DNA of 64,000 nucleotides from Micromonospora coxensis (GTDB lineage: Bacteria; Actinomycetota; Actinomycetes; Mycobacteriales; Micromonosporaceae): the NCBI RefSeq assembly GCF_900090295.1, contig NZ_LT607753.1, positions 3,658,001 through 3,722,000 on the forward strand. The letters are read 5' to 3'. Made by a program: the position numbers and the translations under genes. The notes below the pieces were generated by a model that searched no databases, had not been told where the DNA came from, and worked only from the letters and a program-made list of their open reading frames with translations. Below, piece by piece: positions 26,098 through 35,053 of this stretch; within the stretch, counting starts at the first letter, position 1, and every line of letters begins with the position of its first letter.

Positions 26098-28611
26098 TCA
26101 CAGCCGGGGATCGACCGGCTCGGACTCGCAGGCGAGGATCGCGAAGACCAGCTCGTGGCGACGCCACAGCGGCGCGCCCTCGGCGAACGCGTCGAGGGCG
26201 GCCAGGCCCAGGGCGTGCTCGCGCAGGGCCAGCCCGCGCTTGCGACCCAGGGAACGGCGGCGCAGGGCGGCCAGCTGGGTCGGGTCGGTGTACCCGGGGC
26301 CGTAGATGATCCGCAGGTACTCCCGTCCCCGGCACTTGATCCCCGGCTGGAGCAGTGAGCCGCGCGCCGACCGGGCGGCCGGCCCGGCGTACGGCTTGAC
26401 CACCATGCCCTCGCCACCGGCCGAGGTCAGCGCCAGCCACCACTCGGTGGCCGCCGCGACGGCCGACGGATTGGCCAGGTCGACGACCTGCCGCCGGGTC
26501 GGGGTGAAGAACTCCGGGTCCGCCGCGCAGAGCCGGTCGGCCAGCTCCAGGTGCCAGCCGTGGTCCCGGTCGGCGAAGCCCACCCCGGCCCCGGCCAGCA
26601 CCGCGAACGGGGCCAGGGTCACCCCGCGCAGCCCGTCGGTCGGCGCCACGTACGCCCGGTAGGCGGCCGAGTAGCCCTCGACCTCCGCGTGGCGGGCGGC
26701 CATCCGCTCCCGCAGTGCCGCCACCGGCAGCCCCCGGGCCGCGGCGGCGTCCAGGGTGCCGAGCACCGCCGGCAGCGCCGCCCGGCCGGCCGCGCCGACG
26801 CTCGCGTACTGCTCGCGGATGAGCCCGCCCGCCTTGGCCGACCAGGGCAGCAGCTCGCAGTCCAGCAGCAGCGCGTCGGTGCCCAGCTCGGCCCAGAGCC
26901 CGGCCGAGGTGACCGCCGCGCGGACCCGGGCCAGCAGCTCCGCGTCGAGCGGCGCGCCGAAGAACGGCCGCCCGGTGCGGGTGTGCACCACGCCGCCACC
27001 GAACGGGCCGGGCTCCCGCTCCACCAGCACCACCGCCCGCGAGCCCATGTGCTTCTCCTCGCAGACCACCCGGTCCACGCCCGCCGTGCGGTAGTCCTCG
27101 AACGCCTGCGCCGGGTGCTCCAGGAACCCCTCGACCGTCGACGTCGAACAGGGCGCCATGGTCGGCGGCAGCCAGACCAGCCGGCCCGGGTCGACCGCGA
27201 ACCGGCTCATCACCTCCAGCGCGGCGGCGGCGTTCTCCGCCGGCACGGTCAGCGTCCCGTACGCGTGCTGCAGGTGCCGCCGGCCGGTCACGTCCGCCAG
27301 GTCCAGCACCGTGTCGGGGCGGGCCGGGGCGGTGACCAGCGGGCGGACCGGGGCGTACCACTCCTTCACCGCGTCGACGGAGACCAGTTCCTTCTCCGGG
27401 TAGCGCAGCGCGGTCAGCTTGCCGCCGAAGACGCAGCCGGTGTCGATGCAGATGGTGTTGTTCACCCACTCCGGCTCCGGGGTCGGCGTGTGGCCGTACA
27501 CGACCATGGCCGAGCCCCGGTAGTCGCGCGCCCACGGGTAGCGCACCGGCAGGCCGTACTCGTCGGTCTCCCCGGTGGTCTCGCCGAACAGCGCGAACGC
27601 GCGGACCCGGCCGGACGCGCGGCCCTGGTACGCCTCCTTCAGCCCGGCGTGCGCGACCACCAGCCGGCCGCCGTCCAGCACGTAGTGGCTGACCAGGCCG
27701 TCGACGAAGGTGGCGACCCGCGCCACGAACTCCGGGTCCTCGGCGTCGAGCTGGGCCATCGTCTCCGCCAGGCCGTGGGTGAGCCGCACGTCCCGGCCGC
27801 GCAGCTTGCGCAGCAGCTTCTGCTCGTGGTTGCCGGGCACGCAGATCGCGTGCCCGGCCGCCACCATGCCCATCACCAGGCGGAGCACGCCGGGGGAGTC
27901 CGGGCCGCGGTCCACCAGGTCACCGACGAAGACGGCGGTACGACCAGCCGGGTGCACCGCGTCCACCGGGCGGCCCGCGTCGTCGCGGTGCAGCATCCAG
28001 CCCAGCCGCAGCAGCAGCGCCTCCAGCTCCTCCCGGCAGCCGTGCACGTCGCCGACGACGTCGAACGGCCCGGTCAGCTCGCGCCGGTCGTTGAACAGCT
28101 TCTCGTAGCGGATCTGCGCGCCGTCGATCTCCTCGACCCCGCGCAGCACGTGCACCTTGCGGAAGCCCTCGCGGGCCAGCAGCCCGTACGACCGGCGCAG
28201 GTCGCGCTGCATCCGGGCCAGCACCTGCCGGCCGAAGGTCCGGTCGGCCCGCCCCTGCGTACGCTCCCAGGCCAGCGCCTCGGGCACGTCCAGCACGACC
28301 GCCACCGGCAGCACGTCGTGCTCGCGGGCCACCCGCACCAGGGCGGCCCGGGCGTGCGGCTGGAGGTTCGTCGCGTCGACCACGGTCAGCCGGCCGCGCC
28401 GCAGCCGGGTCGCGGCGACGTGGTGCAGCGCGTCGAACGCGTCGGCCGAGGCGGACTGGTCGTTCTCGTCGTCGGCCACCATCGCCCGGAACGTGTCCGA
28501 GGAGAGCACCTGGCTGGGCAGGAAGTGCCGGCGGGCGAAGGTGGACTTGCCGGAGCCGGAGACACCGACCAGCGCCACCAGGGCGAGTTCGGGGATGTCC
28601 AGGGTGGTCAT
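26098..28611 (-). CDS. pnkp: Polynucleotide kinase-phosphatase-ligase Pnkp (RNA repair)
   Basis: End-healing and sealing enzyme for broken RNA, with Hen1. The 837-residue protein has three domains in the expected order: a 5'-kinase (about 1-170; P-loop GVSGSGKS), a binuclear metallophosphatase (about 180-450; GDVHGCREELE, GDLVDRGPDSPG, PGNHEQK and GHTPTPEP), and a C-terminal adenylyltransferase/ligase (about 500-837; nucleophile Lys in EEKHMGSR, LLDCELLPW, GGEGMVVKPY). ATG 28611 gives MTTLDIPELALVALVGVSGS; the longer frame is shadow. Its start overlaps the hen1 stop (ATGA), so both are translated together, as in other bacteria with this two-gene system. Confidence 0.96.
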   Translation of the reverse strand: MTTLDIPELALVALVGVSGSGKSTFARRHFLPSQVLSSDTFRAMVADDENDQSASADAFDALHHVAATRLRRGRLTVVDATNLQPHARAALVRVAREHDVLPVAVVLDVPEALAWERTQGRADRTFGRQVLARMQRDLRRSYGLLAREGFRKVHVLRGVEEIDGAQIRYEKLFNDRRELTGPFDVVGDVHGCREELEALLLRLGWMLHRDDAGRPVDAVHPAGRTAVFVGDLVDRGPDSPGVLRLVMGMVAAGHAICVPGNHEQKLLRKLRGRDVRLTHGLAETMAQLDAEDPEFVARVATFVDGLVSHYVLDGGRLVVAHAGLKEAYQGRASGRVRAFALFGETTGETDEYGLPVRYPWARDYRGSAMVVYGHTPTPEPEWVNNTICIDTGCVFGGKLTALRYPEKELVSVDAVKEWYAPVRPLVTAPARPDTVLDLADVTGRRHLQHAYGTLTVPAENAAAALEVMSRFAVDPGRLVWLPPTMAPCSTSTVEGFLEHPAQAFEDYRTAGVDRVVCEEKHMGSRAVVLVEREPGPFGGGVVHTRTGRPFFGAPLDAELLARVRAAVTSAGLWAELGTDALLLDCELLPWSAKAGGLIREQYASVGAAGRAALPAVLGTLDAAAARGLPVAALRERMAARHAEVEGYSAAYRAYVAPTDGLRGVTLAPFAVLAGAGVGFADRDHGWHLELADRLCAADPEFFTPTRRQVVDLANPSAVAAATEWWLALTSAGGEGMVVKPYAGPAARSARGSLLQPGIKCRGREYLRIIYGPGYTDPTQLAALRRRSLGRKRGLALREHALGLAALDAFAEGAPLWRRHELVFAILACESEPVDPRL

Positions 28612-30065
28612 CGGGTCGTCTCCTCCTTCCGGGTCCGGTCGGTGCGGGTCAGCACGGCCAGCTGGGTGGGGCTGCCCACCTCGGGGTCGTCGTCGCCGAC
28701 CCCGCTGATCACGGCGGTGTAGCCGTACGTGTCCGCCACCCGGGCGACCCAGTCGGCGAACTCGGCGCGGGTCCACTCGAAGCGGTGGTCGGCGTGCCGG
28801 AACCGCCCCGCGCCCAGCCCCTCGTAGCGGACGTTGTACTCGGCGTTCGGGGTGGTCACCACGACCGTGCCCGGCCGGGCGTGGCCGAGGACGGCGTCCT
28901 CCAGCGCCGGCAGCCGGGGCGGGTCGACGTGCTCGATCACCTCCATCAGCACCGCCGCGTCCCAGCCGCGCAGCCGGTCGTCCCGGTAGGTCAGCGCCGA
29001 CTGCCACAGCCGGATCCGGTCGCGCTGCCGTTCCGGCAGCCGGTCCAGCCGCAGCCGGCGGGCGGCCAGGGTGAGCGCGTGGGTGGAGACGTCGGTGCCG
29101 ACGATCTCCGTGTACCGCCGGTCGGCGGCCAGCGCGGTGAGCAGCGCGCCGCCACCGCAGCCCAGGTCCAGCACCCGGTTCGCCCCGGCGGTGGCCAGCG
29201 CGCCGAGCACCGCCTCGCGGCGGCGTACGGCCAGCGAGGCGCGGGCGCCGTCCCGCTGCGGCGTCGGCGCGGCCTCGTCGACGCTGTCGTCGGCGGGCGG
29301 CTCGTCGGCCAGCCGCAGCTCGGCGAGGCGGGCCAGGGCCTGCCCGGCCAGCGCCCGCCGGTGGGCCAGGTAGCGCCGGGTGATCAGCCCCCGCTCCGGG
29401 TGGTCGGCCAGCCAGCCCGCCCCGGCCCGGAGCAGCTTGTCGATCTCGTCCGGCGCGACCCAGTAGTGCTTCGCGTCGTCCAGCACCGGCAGCAGCACGT
29501 ACAGGTGGTTGAGGGCGTCGGCGACCCGGACGGTGCCGGTGAGCAGCAGGTCGACGTACCGACTGTCGCCCCAGTCGGGGTGCTGCTCGTCGAGGGGCAC
29601 CGGGGTGGCCGTGACCGTCCAGCCCAGCGGGGTGAAGAGGCGTCCCGCCAGGTCCGCGCCGCCCCGGCAGCGCAGCACCGGCACCCGTACCTCCAGCGGG
29701 ACGGCGGTGCCGGCCAGCTCCGGACGCTCCCGCGACTCGCCGCGCAGCGCCGAGCGGAACACCGACGACAGCGCCGAGGAGAGCAGGCTGGAGGCGGCGT
29801 ACGCCCGGTCGTTGACGTACTGCCCGAGGGTGAAGCCGTCCGGGGTGGCGGCCTGCTTCCGACCGCGACCCCGACCCGCGCCGAGCCGCTGCGGGTCGAT
29901 GTCGAGCAGCAGGGCGGCGGTGCAGCGGCCGTCGTCCGCCTCCGGGTAGAAGACGTGCGCGACGCCGGCGGGCAGGTCGAACGACTGCACCCGGTCAGGG
30001 TGCTTGACCAGCAGGTACCCGAGGTCGGTCGCCGGCCGGTGGGTGGTGGTCAGGGTGAGCAGCAC
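28608..30065 (-). CDS. hen1: Bacterial Hen1 RNA 2'-O-methyltransferase
   Basis: Methylates the terminal 2'-OH of cleaved RNA so that, after Pnkp ligation, the repaired site resists the same ribotoxin. The 485-residue protein has the bacterial N-terminal region (VLLTLTTTHRPATDLGYLL, which supports Pnkp activation), and a C-terminal methyltransferase domain with AdoMet motif VLDLGCGGGALLTAL and metal-binding EVIEHVDPPRL (the Glu-x-x-Glu-His pattern) plus a later His in RHADHRFEW. GTG 30065 gives the family start; upstream frame is Arg/Pro-rich non-coding. First gene of the hen1-pnkp operon. Confidence 0.95.
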   Translation of the reverse strand: MLLTLTTTHRPATDLGYLLVKHPDRVQSFDLPAGVAHVFYPEADDGRCTAALLLDIDPQRLGAGRGRGRKQAATPDGFTLGQYVNDRAYAASSLLSSALSSVFRSALRGESRERPELAGTAVPLEVRVPVLRCRGGADLAGRLFTPLGWTVTATPVPLDEQHPDWGDSRYVDLLLTGTVRVADALNHLYVLLPVLDDAKHYWVAPDEIDKLLRAGAGWLADHPERGLITRRYLAHRRALAGQALARLAELRLADEPPADDSVDEAAPTPQRDGARASLAVRRREAVLGALATAGANRVLDLGCGGGALLTALAADRRYTEIVGTDVSTHALTLAARRLRLDRLPERQRDRIRLWQSALTYRDDRLRGWDAAVLMEVIEHVDPPRLPALEDAVLGHARPGTVVVTTPNAEYNVRYEGLGAGRFRHADHRFEWTRAEFADWVARVADTYGYTAVISGVGDDDPEVGSPTQLAVLTRTDRTRKEETTR

Positions 30066-30132
30066 CCGCTCATGGTTCCATCGCGTTCGATCTTGCGTCG
30101 TCCCGTTTTCCGCGTACGGCGGCCGGGGACGG

Positions 30133-30167
30133 CGGCGCCCCGCCGACCGGGGGCCGACGGGGCGCCG
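30133..30167 (-). terminator. Terminator of the LPITG surface-protein gene
   Basis: A perfect 10-base-pair stem (30133-30142 with 30158-30167) and 15-base loop follows the minus-strand stop at 30184 and precedes hen1. Confidence 0.72.
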
Positions 30168-30183
30168 GAGTGGTACGGGTGGC

Positions 30184-31725
30184 TCAGGCGACGAAGCGGG
30201 TGCTGCGGCGGCGGGCCAGCACGTAGCCGCCGACGCCGGCCGCGAGCAGCAGGCCGCCGATGCCGGCGACCAGCCCGGTCGACCCGCCGGTGATCGGCAG
30301 CGAGCCGCCGTCACCACCGCCGTTCCCGCCGGCCGCCCTGATCACCAGCGGGGCGCTGTCGTTCTTCGGGTTCAGGTCGGCGACGCGCTCCCCCTCGGCC
30401 ACCTCGTAGTGGCGCAGCTGCACCGCGCCGGGCGCACCGCCCAGCTCGTCGACCCGCAGGTCGAAGGGGAGGACGACGGCGTCACCCTTGTGCGTGACCT
30501 CGTGCCACTCACAGAAGTAGATCCGGCCACCCGGCTCGCCGTGGGTGCCGGTCGGCGTCTCGCCCGTGCCCGGCGCGCACTGCTCGGGGGCGGTCAGCAC
30601 GGTGACCCCGTCGGGCACCACGACCCGGGCCCGGGTCTCGATCCCACCCGGGCCGGAGGTGTTGATCATGGCTGGCCCGTTGTTGACGTAGCCGATCCTG
30701 GCGGTGACCGTCGCGCCGACGGCGCCGGGCAGATGGGCGCCCGTGGCGGCCACGTCGGCGCGCTGGTCACCGGTGACGTCGATCCTGACCCGGGTGGAGT
30801 TGTCCCACGGCGTCCGGTCGGTCTGCCGCAGCGAGCGGGCCAGCGTGTCGGTGGCCGGCACCAGCTCCAGGTCCCTGCCGGCACCCCGTTGCCAGCCGTC
30901 GGTCGGCAGGGACGCGGTGAACTCCTCGTAGTCGTCCGGGGTGAACCAGAGCGCCCAGCCGAACTGGGTGCTCGGCGCCCAGGAGTCGGCGGCCACCCGC
31001 AGCCCGGCCGAGTCGTCCAGTTGGACGGCGGCGCCGGGCGGGATCTCGTCGGCGAAGCGGCACACGGTCAACTGGTCGCCGGACAACTCCCGGTACGAGC
31101 AGTTGCCGTGGCGCCGGGCCGGGGCGGGCACGGTGCTGAGCAGGAGCACCGTCTCGCGGACCGTCGTGTCACCGACGTTCGCCACGCCGAACGGGGTCCG
31201 CACCGTCTCGCCCGGAGCGGCGGTGGTCCGCCACAGGTCCTGCGCCCGCAGGTCGACGCCCGCACCGACCTCGACGGTGGCGCGGGTGGTGACGACCGAG
31301 GGGCCGTCCTTCTGCCGCAGGTCGAACACCAGGTCGCCCTTGTCCCCGGGCTCGGCGGTGCCCTTCGCGGTGACCGCCAGGAGCAGGCCGTCGTTCTCCA
31401 GCCGGGTGGCGGTCGTCGCACAGCTGAGCACCGTGCCGGTCGCCGTGCAGCCGGTCGTGTCCTCGGCGGGCACGACCGTGGCGAAGCCGGTGACCGCGCT
31501 CCGCTCGACGGTGACCGTCAGGACCTCCGGCAGGCCGTCGGCAGCGGCGAACAGACCGACGTACCGCTGCACACCGCCCACCGCGATCAGCGCGTCGTTG
31601 GCGTGCACCAGCACGCCGTCCGAGGCCGGCTCGGCGGCGGCGGGGGTGGCGACGGCAGAGGCGGCGACGAGCGCGCCCGCGACGCCCAGCCGGGCGAGCC
31701 GGCGCCGAGCGGACTGCGTGAGCAT
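30184..31725 (-). CDS. LPXTG-type cell-wall-anchored surface protein
   Basis: A 513-residue exported protein: signal peptide (about 1-30, ending near PAAAEP), a repetitive all-beta ectodomain, a Gly-rich linker (GGNGGGDGG) and a sorting signal LPITG followed by a TM helix (GLVAGIGGLLLAAGVGGYVL) and basic tail RRRS. Four cysteines in the ectodomain (for example CTATG and VLSCATT) suggest disulfides. ATG 31725 has AGGAGG seven bases upstream. The neighbouring gene encodes a shorter relative with LPVTG. The sortase that would anchor them is not in this window. Confidence 0.88.
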   Translation of the reverse strand: MLTQSARRRLARLGVAGALVAASAVATPAAAEPASDGVLVHANDALIAVGGVQRYVGLFAAADGLPEVLTVTVERSAVTGFATVVPAEDTTGCTATGTVLSCATTATRLENDGLLLAVTAKGTAEPGDKGDLVFDLRQKDGPSVVTTRATVEVGAGVDLRAQDLWRTTAAPGETVRTPFGVANVGDTTVRETVLLLSTVPAPARRHGNCSYRELSGDQLTVCRFADEIPPGAAVQLDDSAGLRVAADSWAPSTQFGWALWFTPDDYEEFTASLPTDGWQRGAGRDLELVPATDTLARSLRQTDRTPWDNSTRVRIDVTGDQRADVAATGAHLPGAVGATVTARIGYVNNGPAMINTSGPGGIETRARVVVPDGVTVLTAPEQCAPGTGETPTGTHGEPGGRIYFCEWHEVTHKGDAVVLPFDLRVDELGGAPGAVQLRHYEVAEGERVADLNPKNDSAPLVIRAAGGNGGGDGGSLPITGGSTGLVAGIGGLLLAAGVGGYVLARRRSTRFVA

Positions 31726-31897
31726 GTGCGTTCCTCCTGTGGCAGGTGTCCAGGTGGAGACAGCGGGATCGTAGAGCGCCGAGGAGGCTCCGCGCCGTCC
31801 CGGAACGCCGCCCGGCGCCGGGACGAGCCGAACGGCCGGGCACGATGGACGCTCGGTCGCGGCGGCGATCTGCCGTGCCCGCTCCGGCGGGTCGGGA

Positions 31898-33010
31898 TCA
31901 GGGGACCGGGGTGCCCCGCCGTCGACGGGCCACGACCGTGCCGAGCGCACCGACGGCCAGCAGCAGCCCGCCCACGCCGGCGGTGAGCGTGGTGCCGGGT
32001 CCGGTGACCGGCAGCAGGGCGTCACCCCCGCCGGTCCCCGGGGGCGGCTGGCCGTCCCCGGCGGTGACCGTCAGGCTGACCTCGGTCCAGTTGTCCCAGC
32101 TCGTGGCGTCCGCCCCCGTGGGCGTGTGCTGCGCGAGCAGCCGCAGTGGGCTGCCGGTCCCCGCCGGGTGCGGCGGCACCGAGCCGTCCAGGTCGGGTTC
32201 GAGCCGCGCCCAGTCGTCGGTCGTCCACCACTGGAGCCGGTCGGCCAGCACCACGCCGTCGCGCGCCCGCTCGTCCAGCCGCAGGGGCAGCGGCGTCGAG
32301 AGCCGGTACGTGACGCCGGGCTCCAGGTCGGTGTCGAACCGGCAGACGAGGGGACCGCCCTCCCGGTGGCGGCAGTTGCGGTGGTCCCCGGCGTACGTCA
32401 GCGGCCGGTCCACGTCGAGGGTGAGCACCGCACCCCGCATCGGCACCGGCCCACCGTTGCGTACCGTGCCGGGGAGCGCGACGGGGTCACCCGGCCCGGC
32501 GGTGAGCGCGGCCTCCGGCGGGGTCTGCAGGTCCACCCCTTCGACGACGGTGACCGTCGTGCTCTCGACCACCGTCCCGACGGCCGACGTCCCGCGTACG
32601 GTCAGCGCGGCCCGGGTGTCCAGGGCCACGTCGGCCCGCGCGGCGACCCGGAACCGCAGGGCCGGCGCCTCGCCCCGCCGGTCGAGCCCGCCGGCACAGC
32701 GCAGGAGATCGGCGTCGCGCAGGCAGACCCACCCGGTGCCGGTCGGCGTCAGGGTGCCGACGGCGTCCAGCCCGGACAGGTCGATGTCGACGGTCACCGT
32801 GACGTCCAAGGGACGGGGCCGGCCGACGGCGGAGATCCGAACCTCGCCGGCGGCGTCGTGCCCGGGGGCCACCACCATGTCCCGGGAGGTGATCCGGAGC
32901 TCGCCGGCCGCGAGCGCGGGCACCGCGAGCGCGGGCACCGCGCCCGCGGCGAGGAACCCGCCCGCGACGGCGATCCCGGCGGACCAGCGACGGAGGTGGA
33001 GCCGGACCAT
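31898..33010 (-). CDS. LPXTG-type surface protein, paralogue of the adjacent gene
   Basis: A 370-residue exported protein with a signal peptide (about 1-35, PALAVPALAAG), beta-rich ectodomain with Cys pairs (WVCLRDADLLRC, then HRNCRHREGGPLVC), and a sorting signal LPVTG plus a TM helix and RRRR tail. Organisation and motifs such as the shared (V/L)CRF and WDNWTEV/WDNSTRV segments mark it as a relative of the larger LPITG protein downstream. ATG 33010 follows GGGAGGGC. It is divergent from an ECF sigma factor gene. Confidence 0.86.
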   Translation of the reverse strand: MVRLHLRRWSAGIAVAGGFLAAGAVPALAVPALAAGELRITSRDMVVAPGHDAAGEVRISAVGRPRPLDVTVTVDIDLSGLDAVGTLTPTGTGWVCLRDADLLRCAGGLDRRGEAPALRFRVAARADVALDTRAALTVRGTSAVGTVVESTTVTVVEGVDLQTPPEAALTAGPGDPVALPGTVRNGGPVPMRGAVLTLDVDRPLTYAGDHRNCRHREGGPLVCRFDTDLEPGVTYRLSTPLPLRLDERARDGVVLADRLQWWTTDDWARLEPDLDGSVPPHPAGTGSPLRLLAQHTPTGADATSWDNWTEVSLTVTAGDGQPPPGTGGGDALLPVTGPGTTLTAGVGGLLLAVGALGTVVARRRRGTPVP

Positions 33011-33144
33011 TGACCTGCCCTCCCGATCGGTTGCGGAGCGTGGTCAGCGTCTCACGGATGTCGCTGTCCGGAATGTCGCCGCGCCCGGCCGCAACGTTTC
33101 GCCACCCCGCTTCCGTCATCAGGAGCGGGACACCGGGAGGTGCA

Positions 33145-33630
33145 GTGACGTACGAGGAGTTCGCCGACTCGCGGCTGACCGCCCTGCTGCGGTACGCGGT
33201 CATGCTGACCGGCGATCCGCACCAGGCGCAGGATCTGGTGCAGGAGACGATGGTGCGGGCGCAGCTGAACTGGCGGCGGGTGGCGCGGGCGGACTCCCCG
33301 GAGCGCTACGTCCGCCGGATGCTGACCAACCAGTACGTCGACTGGCGGCGCGGCACCTGGATGCGCCGGGTGCTGCTGCGCGGCGAGCCGGAGGACGCGG
33401 CGCCGGTCGCCGTCGACCACGCGCAGGACACCGTGGACCGCGACCAGGTCTGGGCCTGGTTGGCCCGGCTGCCCCGCCGGCAACGCGCCAGCCTGGTGCT
33501 CCGCTACTACGAGGACCTCCCGGACGCCGAGATCGCCGAGATCCTCGGCTGCGCCGTCGGGACCGTCCGCTCGTCCATCTCCCGCGCCCTGGCCACCCTG
33601 CGCGCCGAACACGTGGAGGTCTGCTCATGA
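33145..33630 (+). CDS. SigE-family ECF RNA polymerase sigma factor
   Basis: A 161-residue alternative sigma factor of the actinomycete SigE-like ECF group. Region 2 is at about 8-75 (GDPHQAQDLVQETMVRA, then YVRRMLTNQYVDWRRG) and region 4 at about 105-155 (LPRRQRASLVLRYYEDLPDA, then GCAVGTVRSSISRAL). GTG 33145 follows GGGAGG; upstream codons belong to the divergent promoter region. Its stop overlaps the next ATG by four bases, a typical sigma/anti-sigma-like coupling, here with an LCP-domain protein. Confidence 0.92.
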   Translation: MTYEEFADSRLTALLRYAVMLTGDPHQAQDLVQETMVRAQLNWRRVARADSPERYVRRMLTNQYVDWRRGTWMRRVLLRGEPEDAAPVAVDHAQDTVDRDQVWAWLARLPRRQRASLVLRYYEDLPDAEIAEILGCAVGTVRSSISRALATLRAEHVEVCS

Positions 33631-34688
33631 CCGTGGAGGAGGAACTGCGGGCCGTGTTCGTCCGGCACGAGCCGCTGACCCCACCGACCGGCCCGCTCCG
33701 GGCGGCCATCGACCGGCTGGTCGTCCGCCGCCGTCGTCGGCGACGCCGGATCCGGGCCGGGGCCACCGCGCTGGCGGTGCTGGCCGTGCTGGGCCTGGCG
33801 GCGCCGCAGGTCGTCGACCCGCCGGGGGAACGGGCCGTGCCGGGCGTGCCGGGCGTGCCGGGCGGGGAACCCGGTGCCCGGAGCGGGGCGCTGAACGTGC
33901 TGCTGGTCGGCGTCGACGGCTCCGCGCGGCTGGCCGACTCCGTCCTGCTGGTGCACGTCCCCGCCGACCGTGGCCGGCCCTACCTCGTCTCCCTGCCGCG
34001 TGACCTGGAGGTGCCGATCCCCGGTCGCGGCACCGGCAAGCTGAACAGCGCCTTCGCGTCCGGCGCCGGTGACGGCCGTCCCGACCTGGCCCGGGGGTAC
34101 GAGGTGACCAGCCGCGTGGTCACCGACCTCATCGGCGTACGCCCGGACGCGGGCGCGGTGCTCACCTACCCGGTGCTGCGTGAGCTGACCGACCTCCTCG
34201 GCGGGGTGGAGGTCTGCCTGCCCCGGCGGGTCGAGTCCGCGCACACCTCGCGGGTCTTCCGGGCCGGCTGCCAGCGGCTCGACGGCGCGGCCTCGGTCGA
34301 CCTGCTCCGGCAGCGGCGCGGGCTGCCCGACGGCGGCCTCGACCGGGACCGCAACGCCCAGATCTTCGCCGCCGGGCTGGTCCGGCAGGCCGGTGATCAG
34401 GGGGTGCTGGGTGATCCGGTCCGGCTGTCCCGGCTGGTCGCCACGGTCGGGCCGAAGATGGTCGTGGCCGGCGGCGGTACGCCGCTGCTGGACCTGCTCC
34501 GGGTGGTGCCGGAGCTGAAGTCCCTCGACCCGGTCGGGCTCAACCTGCCGGTCGACGCGCCGGCCACCGGCGACTGGCGGGTCCGGACCGATCCGGCGGC
34601 GACGCCGCAGTTCCTCGCCGCGTTGCGCGAGGACCGGCTGGACCGGTGGGTGGCGGCGCACCCGGGCCGGGTCACCAGGACGAGGTGA
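33627..34688 (+). CDS. LytR-CpsA-Psr (LCP) domain membrane protein coupled to the sigma factor
   Basis: A 353-residue single-pass membrane protein. Residues 1-45 are a cytosolic segment (ELRAVFVRHEPLTPPTGPLR, then seven consecutive Arg) like those of proteins encoded after SigE-type sigma factors; a TM helix follows (about 46-62), then an LCP domain (about 85-300) with LLVGVDGSARLADSVLLVHV, LVSLPRDLEVPIPG and LNSAFASG. LCP enzymes attach polymers to peptidoglycan. The sigma-like N-terminus plus LCP ectodomain suggests a combined envelope sensor or anti-sigma role. ATG 33627 overlaps the sigma stop. Confidence 0.86.
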   Translation: MTVEEELRAVFVRHEPLTPPTGPLRAAIDRLVVRRRRRRRRIRAGATALAVLAVLGLAAPQVVDPPGERAVPGVPGVPGGEPGARSGALNVLLVGVDGSARLADSVLLVHVPADRGRPYLVSLPRDLEVPIPGRGTGKLNSAFASGAGDGRPDLARGYEVTSRVVTDLIGVRPDAGAVLTYPVLRELTDLLGGVEVCLPRRVESAHTSRVFRAGCQRLDGAASVDLLRQRRGLPDGGLDRDRNAQIFAAGLVRQAGDQGVLGDPVRLSRLVATVGPKMVVAGGGTPLLDLLRVVPELKSLDPVGLNLPVDAPATGDWRVRTDPAATPQFLAALREDRLDRWVAAHPGRVTRTR

Positions 34689-34707
34689 CCCGGCCGGGCG
34701 CCCGGTG

Positions 34708-34920
34708 TCAGCGGTAGTCGTCCTCGTCGGCGGTGACCACCCGGGCCTGCTCCATCGCGTCCCAGTCGGCGACCTCCAGGCCGCGGTGCGGCTCGGCGTC
34801 CTCCTCGGTGGGGCCGGCCACCGCGGCCTGCTCGACCGCGTCGGCCGGCTCGGCCTCCAGGTCGCGCTCCTCCGGGCTGAGGTGGTCGCTCGGGGTGAAC
34901 TCCTCGTCGGGGTGACCCAT
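34708..34920 (-). CDS. Small acidic hypothetical protein
   Basis: A 70-residue very acidic soluble protein (FTPSDHLSPEERDLEAEPAD, then EEDAEPHRGLEVADWDAMEQ). ATG 34920 has GGGAGG six bases upstream. No family recognised; similar small acidic proteins are common in actinomycetes. It converges on the LCP gene with 19 bases between stops. Confidence 0.72.
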   Translation of the reverse strand: MGHPDEEFTPSDHLSPEERDLEAEPADAVEQAAVAGPTEEDAEPHRGLEVADWDAMEQARVVTADEDDYR

Positions 34921-35053
34921 CGTCGTCCTCCCTGATTCCGGCGGATTTCCACCCACACCGTACGGGTTGTGCGGGCTCGTCGCGCGGTGGGCGCGGGAAG
35001 CGGACTCGGTGGATCCCGCCACCGGCGGCGATCGGCGGTGCCAGGATGGGGGC

